Source: Euwallacea fornicatus
Lineage: Eukaryota > Arthropoda > Insecta > Coleoptera > Curculionidae
Assembly (NCBI RefSeq): GCF_040115645.1
Contig: NC_089542.1
Coordinates: forward strand, 2,728,001-2,792,000
Reading direction: 5' to 3'
Length of the DNA: 64,000 nucleotides
Shown: piece by piece, positions 25,981-36,588 of the stretch
Layout of the letters: each line of letters starts with the position of its first letter
Numbering within the stretch: the stretch's first letter is position 1
Program-made: the position numbers and the translations under genes
The notes under the pieces: generated by a model
The model's input: the letters and a program-made list of their open reading frames with translations, nothing else
Told to the model about the DNA's origin: nothing
Database searches by the model: none

Positions 25981-28878
25981 CTGCAACAAAACAGGTAAAA
26001 CATTTTTTCCATATGTGGGATAAATTATATCCTATGAAGGATGATATTAAAGAAGTGAAACAGCAATTGGATAGGGCAAATAGAAGATTGGAAAGGTTAA
26101 CCTTAAAGTAACACGAGGAAGGTTATGCTTACCTACCGACGGCTTTCAGCTCGTTCATTAAGTTAATAAATTGTCGGACTACTTTTGACTTGGGTTACAT
26201 CGCAGTCACTTGACGTCGCTGGACTAGGGCTACTCATGAAATATTTGAGGACGTAATCATGATTTATGGATAAAAATCCCTTCGTGAGCAAGGATTTTCG
26301 CACTTCTATTACGAGGCAGAAAGCGAAGAAAGAAACTCTATATAAAATCTTGTAAATCGAAATAAAGTCCTAATTATCTTTCTCTTCATTACTGCAAGGG
26401 TGATACTCTGCAAGGGCCTCTTTCCCGACACATTATAATAATGAGATTTGGAACTAATAATTACACTTTCTAACCTGTCAGAAAGTAGCGTCATTTGCAT
26501 TTCATAATATTATTGATTTAGTCTTCAGGAACTTCCTAAGTTTAGAGAACTGAATTGAATCGTGATTGATAGATAACGTACGACAGTCTAAACTACGTCA
26601 TCAAGGTTTATACGTGTGTATTGTTTATAATTCGGCTTACACGTAGAAGATAAAAAAACACTTGTGCGTAGAACGTTCTACGTACCACGGATCGAAAGAG
26701 TGATTACTCCCTTGGCTGGAAAAAGACTGATTCGTATCGGGCCTCAAATTTTCGTCGTGGGCCTAATTTGATTTCTCAACCCTCAAGACGTGAAAGTATA
26801 ACAGTTTGCATATCTGTTATTTTTATTTAATTACATAAAAATCATAATTTCGATTGCATTATTTCACTACCTTCATTTGAAAAAGATGGATCGTTTGCAT
26901 TCAACTCCTATATGCATAAGCGCTGTTTGTTCCAATTAAGGAAAATTATGAACGCTCCCTACAAAAATAACCGTTGCATGGACATGTAGAGCTAATAATT
27001 TGCTGCTTGCTATTTTATCGCATGTTAATGAAATGCAAATAATAAATTATTTAAATTCAAAAGCGTTTTGCGCTTTGTGTCAAGTATCAAATAATAAACG
27101 AGTTTTTGAAACCGCGATTCTAGCAAAAGCAGTGAAAATCTCGGTTCTTTCGTCTAATAAAAATTTATGGATGCAACATTTTCGTGATTTAAACTGGTTA
27201 AAATGAAGGTGGAAGGAGACGCACATACCTATAAAGTCTTTGTTAATTAATATGTTTTTGAGACGCAAAATCACTCGCATTCGAACGTTCATCACTGATA
27301 TCAATCACTTAAAAGATGACAACTCCCTTGATTAGGTTTGATTGAACAATTGGATAACATGTAGATTTTACGGTATCATACGTAGAGGTCATAAAATTAT
27401 CGAATGGAAACTGAAAGTGACTATAAAAAAAAGCGACTAAATTTAATACTTGAAATTTCAAGAGGATTCCTCAATAGAATCATCATGGTTTGTTGCTTTA
27501 ACGGTAATTTTTTATGTAAATTTAATGTGCTTTTTGTATTTAGAATTAATGTGTAAGAAATAGTTATCTAATTACGCTAAACCATCGTATAAACGTTTCT
27601 TGCCTCTCAGGGGGCTGAAACACATTAAGAATGAATTCCCTTGGAAGCCGTATACGGAATTAAAGTGCGGAAATGCATTTGCATTTTAAACTCCTGCAAC
27701 ATCGCCCATTCGGACAACTGAGCGAAAATTGTTCTTTCAGTGAGGACTGTCCCGATTCTTCAAAAACATATGTTGATAGACAGATTAATAAAATATCAAT
27801 GCAAATTTATTAATGTTAATAACGACGGCACGCATACCGAGAATTTACACCTGTTACGGGAAACTGTCCCACGATTATTCTGATCTGCTCAGAGTGTGCT
27901 ATAGTAGCACCGGTGCTGAGCAACGCGTCATCCAAAGAAGGAGAGGAGAAGAAGGTGAGTGAATTTAAAAAAGAGGATAATAAGACAAGAGGCCGCCGCC
28001 GGAAGGGCGTAGGGGGGAGGAAAAGCGCCACCAGCAGAAGCAAAAGAATGGCTCGAACGTGTTAAAGTTCTACGTTAACTTCATGCTTTTTAACACAAAT
28101 ATGGAGAATAAAACTACAGCTTACGACAGCTAGCTGCAACACAAAATTTTGCGCGAATAATTTTATTTTAGAGTTAAGACAATTGTTCGTCGTTTAGTTT
28201 TGTTTATTAAATCAATTTTATCGTCCACCGTGAAATGCCTGATCGTTCGAGGGGGGACGATTTCGCCATGAGGTTTGGTAGTGAGGGGGGGGGGATTTAA
28301 TAAATCGAATTGGAAATATTGATGTTCGTGGTTGGTTTCATTATAATGTTGTCTTTTTCCTTTTAAAGACTCATATAAACGATGATTTTAAGATTTTAAT
28401 ACTCGCAAGGTAACTAACACTGTGGGAACTGTTAGGACCTATGACGATTTGTAGATGTCATTGTTCTATGCAAACTGACGCTGGCAGATTAAAAGACCTA
28501 AAAAACCTCACCAAGAGCTCTTTCTGAGGTCTTTGGATATCACATGCAGTATAGTTAATTAGCAGCATTCATTCACTATAGTTTTCGCTGAATGTATTGT
28601 ATATGTGGTTTTGTTCATCACATTCTCAATACATGTGCTATTTCTCGTTTTCCGTAAAGTCAATTTGATTCCACTCGAGTAAAGTAGGGTGCCCTAATTC
28701 TGACGCCATATTGGAAAGTTCAATAATTGGCAGAAAAGGATTATCCAGCGGTTGAGCCACAGCGATAACGCGAATATAACGAATGTAACAAAATTATCCA
28801 GTCATGTCATGACAGAGTATGACCCCGTAACCTCGTTCTTTACTCATCTTATCAAATCTGATTCAGTTCTACGATTTT
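25981..28878. other. Noncoding stretch; 5' side of the inotocin-receptor exon
   Basis: This contains a candidate 5' UTR exon and donor of the receptor gene (reverse-strand ...GTCGGTAG|GTAAGC at about 26133) and a perfect 16-bp palindrome (listed separately). Homopolymer runs of G occur at 28283-28292. No other gene was recognised; a GC-richer patch at 27900-28050 holds only an unsupported 75-codon frame. Confidence 0.4.
26667..26682. other. Perfect 16-bp palindrome, heat-shock-element-like
   Basis: CGTAGAACGTTCTACG is its own reverse complement. Its core AGAACGTTCT fits the nGAAnnTTCn heat-shock-factor pattern, though only two pentamers are present. It lies about 700 bp upstream of the inotocin-receptor coding start, so it could sit in that promoter; this is inference. 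Confidence 0.3.
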
Positions 28879-29200
28879 CTACACACTTAATATGAATGAT
28901 AGCAGATTTTTTGTTTTTCCAGGAATAACCTCAGTTTGTGATCGACATTGGGATAGTTTCGATCGAAATTTCAGGATAACTTGTTTCCCAGATCTGGAAA
29001 AACACGAGAGTAGTCGTCTAGGATAAGAATCTGTATTATTCTGATGATCCGTATCTTTTGGTATTGTGCCTAGATCCTTCGGAGCAAGAAAATCAGTTTT
29101 CTCCAGAGCTTGGAATAACTTTGCTCCTAAATTAGGTGAAACGACTTCAGTTTCATCGTTTTCCTTTACACTCATCATAGCTTTGAATGTTTTTAAGTCC
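28879..29200 (-). CDS. Candidate C-terminal exon of an unrecognised gene
   Basis: An open frame of about 106 codons runs to a TAG stop. It is preceded on the minus strand by a good acceptor, a pyrimidine-rich run ending CCGCCCTCCTTGTAG, with the exon edge at 29200. The predicted segment starts DLKTFKAMMSVKENDETEVV and is hydrophilic, rich in Lys, Glu, Asp and Ser, with no membrane segment and no motif that I recognise. Its amino-acid composition is more protein-like than other open frames nearby. No AATAAA was seen soon after the stop, and no upstream exon was identified. It could be the last exon of a gene on the right, a pseudogene fragment or chance. Confidence 0.3.
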
Positions 29201-32170
29201 CTACAAGGAGGGCGGCAGATAGAAGTGGACAAGAGGCAAACGATTTCTACATTCCTGCAAGGTTATCAGCAAATGATCCACTTTCCTTAACTGTATGCAT
29301 AAAAATTTAAATTTAAATTTAAAAGAAAGCAATGGTATACTGGAGTCTGCACCAATATTGAGAATGACAATAATTAAAGGGAAAATTATAAATGCTTAAT
29401 GTGCTTAATGGAACTGAAAATTGTCCCCTTTTCCTTCAATGTCTATGGAAATCATTGACCTCGATTTTTCTATTCAATTTACTTCCAAGCTGGATAAGGT
29501 ATTTAATTAGTAAAACAGGTTCTCTCTCAAAATTCGTATGCTCCTACACCTAACAATCTGAATTTGTGGTGTGTCAGTTCTACGTAAATCATAATATATT
29601 CATATATTTTCTGAATTTATCTGCCTTGAGCTATTCCAGTCCTCAAAGTAAATATTTAGAATCCCTTACCCTGCTATCTTTCCTTGGTTTTAAAATCCAC
29701 TTAGGAAGTGCCTTTCGTTCAAGCATGGGGAAACAGTGTTGTAATTTACACTCGCAATGTTAATCTGAAGGCCGATTTGCCCTTAAAGTCAAATTAATTT
29801 GTTAGGCCTATGTCGGTGTTGGACAAGAGGGCAATGAGACATGAGACATTTAATTCCCTGCTCTAATTCTCCAACACGATGCTCTTCTGGGTGACCCATA
29901 TTAGTTGTACTATGTAATATGCGGTGAGGGCACATGAAATTTACCAACTAAGAATTATGTATAGTTGCTGTGTTTCGGTTTGTATTGTGAAGGTTTATGA
30001 GAAGACACATAGTTATAATAGTTTAGGAACATACGTGTTTATTTTGATTGTTTGTAACTGTTGTTAAAGATGCCATAAACAGGAACTGTATCGCATGGAT
30101 CATGAAATAATAACGATCTCGTGACGACCAGATTTCCCATGAACTAAAGATTATACGTGTATCTAAACTAAAAACACTACAATACTGCTATCTGTGAACA
30201 TCCTACTTTATTAATGGAGGTTTTACGACCATACATCGCTGTTTACCTTTTTGCTATTTTATGTAAAGAAGTAAATGTAAAGATACTACCCAGTAATCCA
30301 GTTAATCGGATTCAAATTCAATCATAAAAGGTTTACCATATTTTTCCATGTGATCGTCACTTTCGTGGGTCGACTCTAAATTTGATTGATTTTTTTAATG
30401 GACTATATTATTGTCTTCTGTCGAATGAAGAACTTCTTATGCCGGGGCAATTATCGCACTGATTAGCTTCCTAAATTTAGAGTACTAATACATACGTGAA
30501 AGGTGATTTATTGAACTTAATGACATAGTTGGTACTGTCCATTCTAATATTTTTTCACTCACAATGTACAACACTTCTCGTTAAACAAACGTTCGTTGAC
30601 ATAATAATACCGACCTGCAAAACTTCCTCCAGGCACTTAAAAAAAAAAAAATTATGCCGGTAAACTTGTTATTTCAGTTCGAATTCTATCTATTTCCAAA
30701 AAATACATGCTGAAAATGTATTTAGTATAGGCAGTAATTATTATTATCATCATTGGAGGTTTTCCTGTAATTACGTTTTTGCCTCTCAGACCGATGATAA
30801 TAATGCAGCAGGTAAAATTTCCCTAATTATTAATGTTTGGGGATGGTGAACATTGTTAAAAAGTCCCAACATATGCAGTCGATCAACAGCAAAATTATGT
30901 AAAATGTAAGCCCACTCTTATATACGTTGCACAAGAGAAATGAGTCCTGTTCCCAGGTACCCTTCAGAAGATTAACTCCATTCGACGACCGTTTTAGTCA
31001 AGACTCAATTTTTCATTGTGACCAAAATAGAGTTGCGGAGCACCTATAACTCTTACTAACCCATTGAGAAGCTTCAGTGAACAGATTCAAGAATAATGAT
31101 CCACGAGGACGCCAAAAATAAAGCTTTAAGTCAATGGACATAATTTTGTTCGTAGAAAGAGAAAAGTCCCCCTCAAAATTACCGCGGTCAGCTTATGACT
31201 TTTTGAAGCTAGAAGGATGATTTTCTCGGATACGTGCAAAACCTCTTAGGAAAGCTTCGTTTATGGGTAGTGCAAAAGAGCTGGGCTGGACGGCGTAAAA
31301 GGACAACAGTTCTATTTGGTATAACTTCTAAAAAACTTCCAGAGGTCTTAACGCCTCCACTCAACTCTTAAATGTTTGAAAATGCTCTGTTAAAATGTTT
31401 GCCATGCTTTTAGGACCTTTTCTGACGCCATAAAAACTAACAAAGAATTATTCAGCTGAATACCGGAAAATCCCCAGGCCATACGAGATTAACGCTATAA
31501 ATCCCTAGGAAAGCTAATAGAGAATTTCGAATCTTTATGTTCTATTAGGCAATATTTGTTCCCAACACCTAACGATTTATGTATAGTATAATCCATGAGT
31601 AACGTATTATGAGTAGTAAGCGTGTATTTGGCTTTTGTACAATTTAAAACGCACCTATGGTTCCTGGACATTAAATCTTGATGTGTAAAAACAACGTTTT
31701 AAGACCTTTAGTCTCGTTTCTTCAAAAGATTCTATCACTTTTACTCATAAGCTTTTGTTTAGACTTTTGTACGAGTTGAAAAGATCTAGTGTAAGTTATT
31801 CAACCATGTTTTAGAACCTGTATGTACTAGCGATTCGCAAATATTTATTTGGGTACACATTGGAATTCTGGCGCATATATGATGCAAAGAATCGAGAAAT
31901 AATTTAGCGAATTTAGGAATCATTGAATATTGTATATCTTCATCAAAAGATTAACTAAAAATTTGTTTCTACAGCTACAAAAATTCAAGGATGATTCATC
32001 CTAATTAGAGATGAAAGATTACAGACACAAAAAAACGCTCAGAAAAGGTCAAAAGAAGGAACCATGCTAAAATTCTTTCCTTCTATAGTCGATAAAATCG
32101 ACGTTGTTAAAAGTCCTAGAAACATGGGTCTAGCATGCAACATATTTAACACGATACTGTTGCGCACCTA
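29201..32170. other. AT-rich noncoding stretch
   Basis: No gene, RNA or mobile element recognised. A 12-nt A-run lies at about 30640. If the exon at 28879-29200 is real, its upstream exons may be here, but none could be supported. Confidence 0.45.
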
Positions 32171-32468
32171 AGCAATCCGAAGATCACCATCAGTCCTCTC
32201 CTTCACGACTGTTACTAAGGCATTTAGCATGGGATCATCAATGCTTGCTAAGTCGAAAAAAGGCCTATCGGAAAATTTTGTTCCATTAATGCCATTAGCG
32301 TCACATACACACGAAGAACGAAAGAGTAGGCCAGTTAATACGAAGATTTCCAAATGTCTGGAAACGAAAGAAATTAATGATCATGTTTTGCATCAATCAA
32401 AGGAATTCATCGGTGCAAATGACAGTTCGACGCCAGCTCAAAGAGTGATTGTGGCATGCCTCAGATAA
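32171..32468 (+). other. Short locus open on both strands; coding status undecided
   Basis: The plus strand is open for 98 codons to a stop at 32466-32468, with AATAAA at 32503-32508, only 35 nt later, as would suit the last exon of a plus-strand gene. The first ATG is at 32229. The product would be basic and hydrophilic and is not recognised. The minus strand is also open from a good acceptor-like sequence (TTTCTTTCGTTTCCAG, edge about 32364) to a stop near 32168. Both cannot readily be real, and neither shows a known motif. Confidence 0.2.
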
Positions 32469-32508
32469 AAAATACAATTTGGCAATAGCTGTGTTGAAAT
32501 TTAATAAA

Positions 32509-33210
32509 TTGTATCTTGAGTCTGAATGATCGAAATAAATCTAACAATGCCGTTTACAAATAGGTTGCCCCAATTCTTTACCAACAATATCTACTCTATA
32601 ACTCTCGTTTTTATCTTTGTGATTTATGACATATTTAGTAAGTAGTCCATTAGATAACAATCTCATTTACTATTTAAAAAATTCCTCCAGATTCCATTTA
32701 CTTAAAAAGCTATCAATCTATGGAAGTCCAAAAATATAAAATTCTCAAGAATGGATGAGAACTAATGTGTATGCTATTCATATACAATTTCACCAATCCT
32801 TATATACTCAAAAATTATACGCTTCAATTATGTTGATCTAATATTCTGTTCAGAAACTGTTTTCTTAGGGAGACAAAATGCTATTTTCGTCCGCGGTTCG
32901 AACAATATATACTATGAACATTTCGGTCTTGCTGTTCCGTTTAAGTGAAATATAGTGACCCAGAAAACTAATCTTAATGTAAACACACAGTTTGACATGC
33001 AGTAATTGTCGACATTCAGCTTCAGTTTGTCTTTCCTTTCACGTTGAAAAATAATTTGAACTGAATATAAGAAGGTTTGCGCTGCGGCAGGTTCCAGTAT
33101 TGCGATTTTGAGACTATGAATGTAATTCTGCCGTCTCTTCAGTTCATTTTCAAAAAGGTACTTGTTTTATATTCGTTTAATGCCCTGTTGTGTAAAGTGG
33201 ATTTGATAGA
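32509..33210. other. AT-rich noncoding stretch
   Basis: Nothing recognised. The beginning of a 119-codon open frame (33077-33436) runs into the inverted-repeat element that follows and is not regarded as a gene. Confidence 0.5.
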
Positions 33211-33777
33211 CATGATAATATTTAGGAACGTGGCCAAACTTCAAGAGTTGAGCTTTTCAGTGATTCTCAGACAAAAAGTTTATGTAAGCACAGGCCCCGT
33301 AATGCTTCGTTTTCCAGATACCGGGTGCCAAACTTTTTTTTTTTCGTTTTTTCGTAAGAATTTTAATAATACTTTAGCCGATGTTGAAATATTACAGTGT
33401 TATTTACGGTTGCGATTGTTATTTAAGCGCCACTGACTTATTCAAAAGTTTTATATTTTTTTCGCATTAAGTAAATGAAAATACAAGTTAGTGCGAAAAC
33501 ATTCCAAAGACAAAAAAGTTGTGTTTTTCGTAGCTTCATGTGAAAATAATGTAATTTTTTTTTTAAAGTCAGTCATAAACAAGAATAATAACCATAAGTA
33601 ACACTCTGAAATTTTAACAAAATCGACAAAAGAATTATTAAGAATTTTGCGAAGAAACATTAAGAAAAGGTGTAACGCGCTGCATCTTGAAACTGAAATA
33701 TCACCGAACCTCTTCGTCTCAGATTCAATCAAAGGATCACCCATTGAAGTTTAGCCACGTACTTAAATGACATCCTG
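33211..33777. repeat. Fold-back element, arms about 210-225 bp
   Basis: The left arm (about 33211-33435) and the reverse complement of the right arm (about 33551-33777) run in parallel. Shared blocks are ACGTGGCCAAACTTCAA versus ACGTGGCTAAACTTCAA near the outer ends, then TTTCAGT, TTTTCTT/TTTTTTC, CG(T/C)AA, TAATAAT, TCGAT/CCGAT, and AGTGTTA(T/C)TTA followed by GGTT and TTGTT. Divergence is substantial (roughly 60-70% identity by eye). Two antiparallel open frames here code for similar peptides only because the arms are inverted copies. A non-autonomous DNA transposon is likely. Confidence 0.6.
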
Positions 33778-34637
33778 TATTAACAAATACATAAAATGAG
33801 AAAGAACATCGTCATCATTAAATCTTGGCCAGGAAGAATAAGTCATGCAGTCACTCTTCTTTCTGAATTGAATTATTCAATATTGCAACTACCTAATTTA
33901 AGTATACGTAAAATTGAGAAACAAACAAGCCTGCTTTTCTAAATATTTATAAAAATTTTTTCCAAATGTCGAGAGCAGAAAATTACTAAATACGCATTTA
34001 GCTGTTTTCTGTATTTATTCAGCTGTTCTCACATTGACTCAACTGAAGTGGTGTTTTTTATATGTACTTTTATTCTATATGGATCAGATTTTAAGTGTGT
34101 ATTGTATTCATAGAACCTCTCCCTTCCCCACTCCGCCCCGTTACGCCCCTCCTTCCCTAATTGCAAGAAAAACTGTTAGTTAGCAAAACATATTGGTCCT
34201 AGTCTGTTTCCCGCAATATGTGATATCGAAGTAAAACATATTGGAATCTAAAAATAAGGTGATTTTCAATATTAACAAGATTTTGGAAATACGAGAATTT
34301 TATTTAAACCATAACGTGTGTTGTTCCGCAACACCACAAGTGGAAGAAAACGCCTCATGTTCGTATCAAAGGGATTTTTATTTTTTTATTAATTAATGTA
34401 TTTAAATAAATATTAATTTAATTTGTTTCTAGATGTATAGTACTAAAAAATTGTACATCTGCCGATGGTGTTATCAAACACAATAAGTGTTCGACATAGG
34501 AAAATGGTATAAGTTACGCCACTGTACGCTGTACTGGAAGTAACAAGTAGACTGAATTTGACTGGTTAATATATATTGTTTATTATCCCCTGTAGCGCAA
34601 TTAATTGGTTCACACATATGAAGTTGATTAATTGATA
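33778..34637. other. Upstream region of the glucosylceramidase gene
   Basis: AT-rich. At 34512-34523 the sequence TACGCCACTGTA resembles the end of a Tc1-like terminal repeat (reverse strand TACAGTGGCGTAACTT), but no partner end was found. TATATAT at 34570-34576, 62 nt before the start codon, could serve as a TATA box. An ATG at 34618 opens a 5-codon upstream ORF ending at 34635, two bases before the main start. No other feature recognised. Confidence 0.35.
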
Positions 34638-36568
34638 ATGATGATTCGAATTTCTTATTTACACTGTATAATAATAATTCTCGTATGTGCTACAGCCCAA
34701 GAATTTTTCCCTTGTGCTCAAAGAACAACGGAATATGGAGCAGTCTGTGTGTGTAACTTAACTTACTGTGACACAATACCTCCCATCCAAATTTTAAAGT
34801 CCGGGCAGTATCAATTCTATACGACCAGTGAAGTAGAATTAGGATTTTCCTCTCTTACGGGGACCTTCAGTGATTTAGATGACAATCTCATCACTACAGC
34901 TTCAGTCACCATTACTAATATCACAGATACAAAGCAGGCCATCATAGGATTTGGAGGAACTTTCACTGATTCTACTGGAATTGCTATTGGGAGACTCAGC
35001 GAGGGAGCTCAGGAGAATTTCATTCAAAGCTACTTTGGTGAAAATGGAGTGCAATATAGCATTGGAAGGGTTCCGGTAGGAGGAACTGACTATTCTATTA
35101 GAGGATACACGTATTGCGATGAAGAGGATGAAACTTTGGATTCATTTGCTTTGCAGCCCGAAGACATCAGTTATAAGGTGGGTATTTCTAAAAAATGTTT
35201 CCACTCTCCTGATATGTTAAATTTGAAGATTCCAATAATCCAAAGAGCATTAGAGCTTCGAGGAAAAGAGAACGTAAAGCTAATTGCTTCTGGATGGTCA
35301 GCCCCGCTTTGGATGAAAGTAAATCCCACGTAAGAATACTAAAATTTGTTATGACTTCAAGCATCTTTTTAATTTTTCAGATATGGGGGAACTACTTCTG
35401 TTCAAGAAAAATACTACAGCCTCTTTGCTCAATACTACATAAAGTTTTTTGAGGCCTATAATCAGAACAATATCACTTTCTGGGGAGTAACAACTCAAAA
35501 TGAGCCTATCAATGGCCTTTTGAATATTAAAATTCCGAATAATGGGTTTACTTCAAGTCAGATGGTAAATTAAAGTTTTGAAAATTAAATTATCCTCTTC
35601 ACTTTCTCAATCTAACAGAAAACCTGGATTAAAGAGGCTTTCGGACCTACAATCCGGAACTCCTCATTCAAAGATTTGAAGATATTAGCCCATGACGATC
35701 AAGTACCCGTTATGCTAGTTTTAATAAATGTGAGTTGGTAGTCCAAACCCATCTCAATTTAGCGTAAATACTATTTCAGCAAGTTCTTTCTGATCCAGAA
35801 GTAGTTGACTATGTAGATGGAATAGCCGTCCACTGGTACTGGAATAGATTTCTTCCATTATCCTGGACATATAATTTTCTTCCAAGCTCTTTCGAAGGCT
35901 CTTCATCGACGAAGGAGCTATTTTTATTATCAACTGAGGCCTGCAACGGTGAGGTATATTCAAATGGGCCTACCAGTCATAATCCAATTCTCTATTAGGC
36001 TTCGGAAATATTGTCGGTATTGAATCTTCCGTCGAATTTGGAAGCTGGACTAGAGGACAAATGTATGTAACCGACATAATCAAGGTAATATTTTCAATAA
36101 GATAAAAGTTAAAATCTCCAAAATTTCTTAATTCAGGAGCTCACGTACAACCATGTTGCTTGGGTGGACTGGAACATGGCACTAAACATGACCGGAGGTC
36201 CCAATTGGGTGGATAATGAAGTAGATTCTGCTATTTTAGTGAATGATACTACAGATGAGTTTTATAAGCAGCCAATGTTCTATGGTCTTGGGCATTTTTC
36301 CAAGTTTGTGGTACCTGGGTCCAAGAGAGTTGTTTCAACGGTTACAGGACTTGGTCTTGAGAGCATATCATTTGTGAGACCTGATGGGAAAGTTGCTGTG
36401 GTAATGGCCAATACGTAAGAAAGTGAAGTATGATATGGTTGAATATCTTGTAGTGGGATTGATTTTAGTCGGAGTTCAACGTTGGATGTGGAAGTGCAAA
36501 TTGAGGGGAAAAAGGGTGTGGTTTATTTAGCTGCCAATTCGTTTAATACGTTGCTGTTTACGGTATAA
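34638..36568 (+). CDS. Glucosylceramidase (GH30 acid beta-glucosidase-like), 8 exons, apparently intact
   Basis: Exons: 34638-35177, 35229-35329, 35381-35564, 35619-35729, 35780-35948, 35999-36084, 36137-36414 and 36469-36568; 522 aa, close to the 536-aa human GBA1 precursor. All seven introns are GT-AG and 50-54 nt. A hydrophobic leader (MMIRISYLHCIIIILVCATA) is a probable signal peptide, so the enzyme should enter the secretory/lysosomal route. Family landmarks in order: AIIGFGGTFTDSTG, the VGGTDYS block, KIPIIQRAL, the acid/base Glu255 in TTQNEP, GIAVHWYW, the nucleophile Glu365 in STEACNG, VDWNMALN...GGPNW and FYKQPMFYGLGHFSKF. Known role of the family: hydrolysis of glucosylceramide to glucose and ceramide. 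The ATG at 34638 is used because the frame upstream holds no other ATG; 34641 is an alternative. The first intron is in frame and stop-free. A decayed paralogue follows 3.6 kb downstream. Confidence 0.92.
35178..35228 (+). other. Intron 1 of the glucosylceramidase gene, in frame and without a stop
   Basis: GTGGGTATTT...TTTGAAG, 51 nt (17 codons). Removing it joins EDISYK directly to IPIIQRAL, as in human GBA (KLKIPLIHRAL), and the paralogue has an intron at exactly the same place. That supports splicing. Because it lacks a stop, retention would simply insert 17 residues. Automated predictors may call it exon. Confidence 0.8.
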
Positions 36569-36582
36569 GGTTTTGTATGTTA

Positions 36583-36588
36583 AATAAA
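36583..36588 (+). terminator. Polyadenylation signal of the glucosylceramidase gene
   Basis: AATAAA begins 15 nt after the TAA stop at 36566-36568, implying a very short 3' UTR. Confidence 0.7.

Noticed and set aside
34512..34523. Tc1-like terminal motif TACGCCACTGTA upstream of the glucosylceramidase gene
   Set aside because: No matching inverted end or transposase found; too short to call an element.
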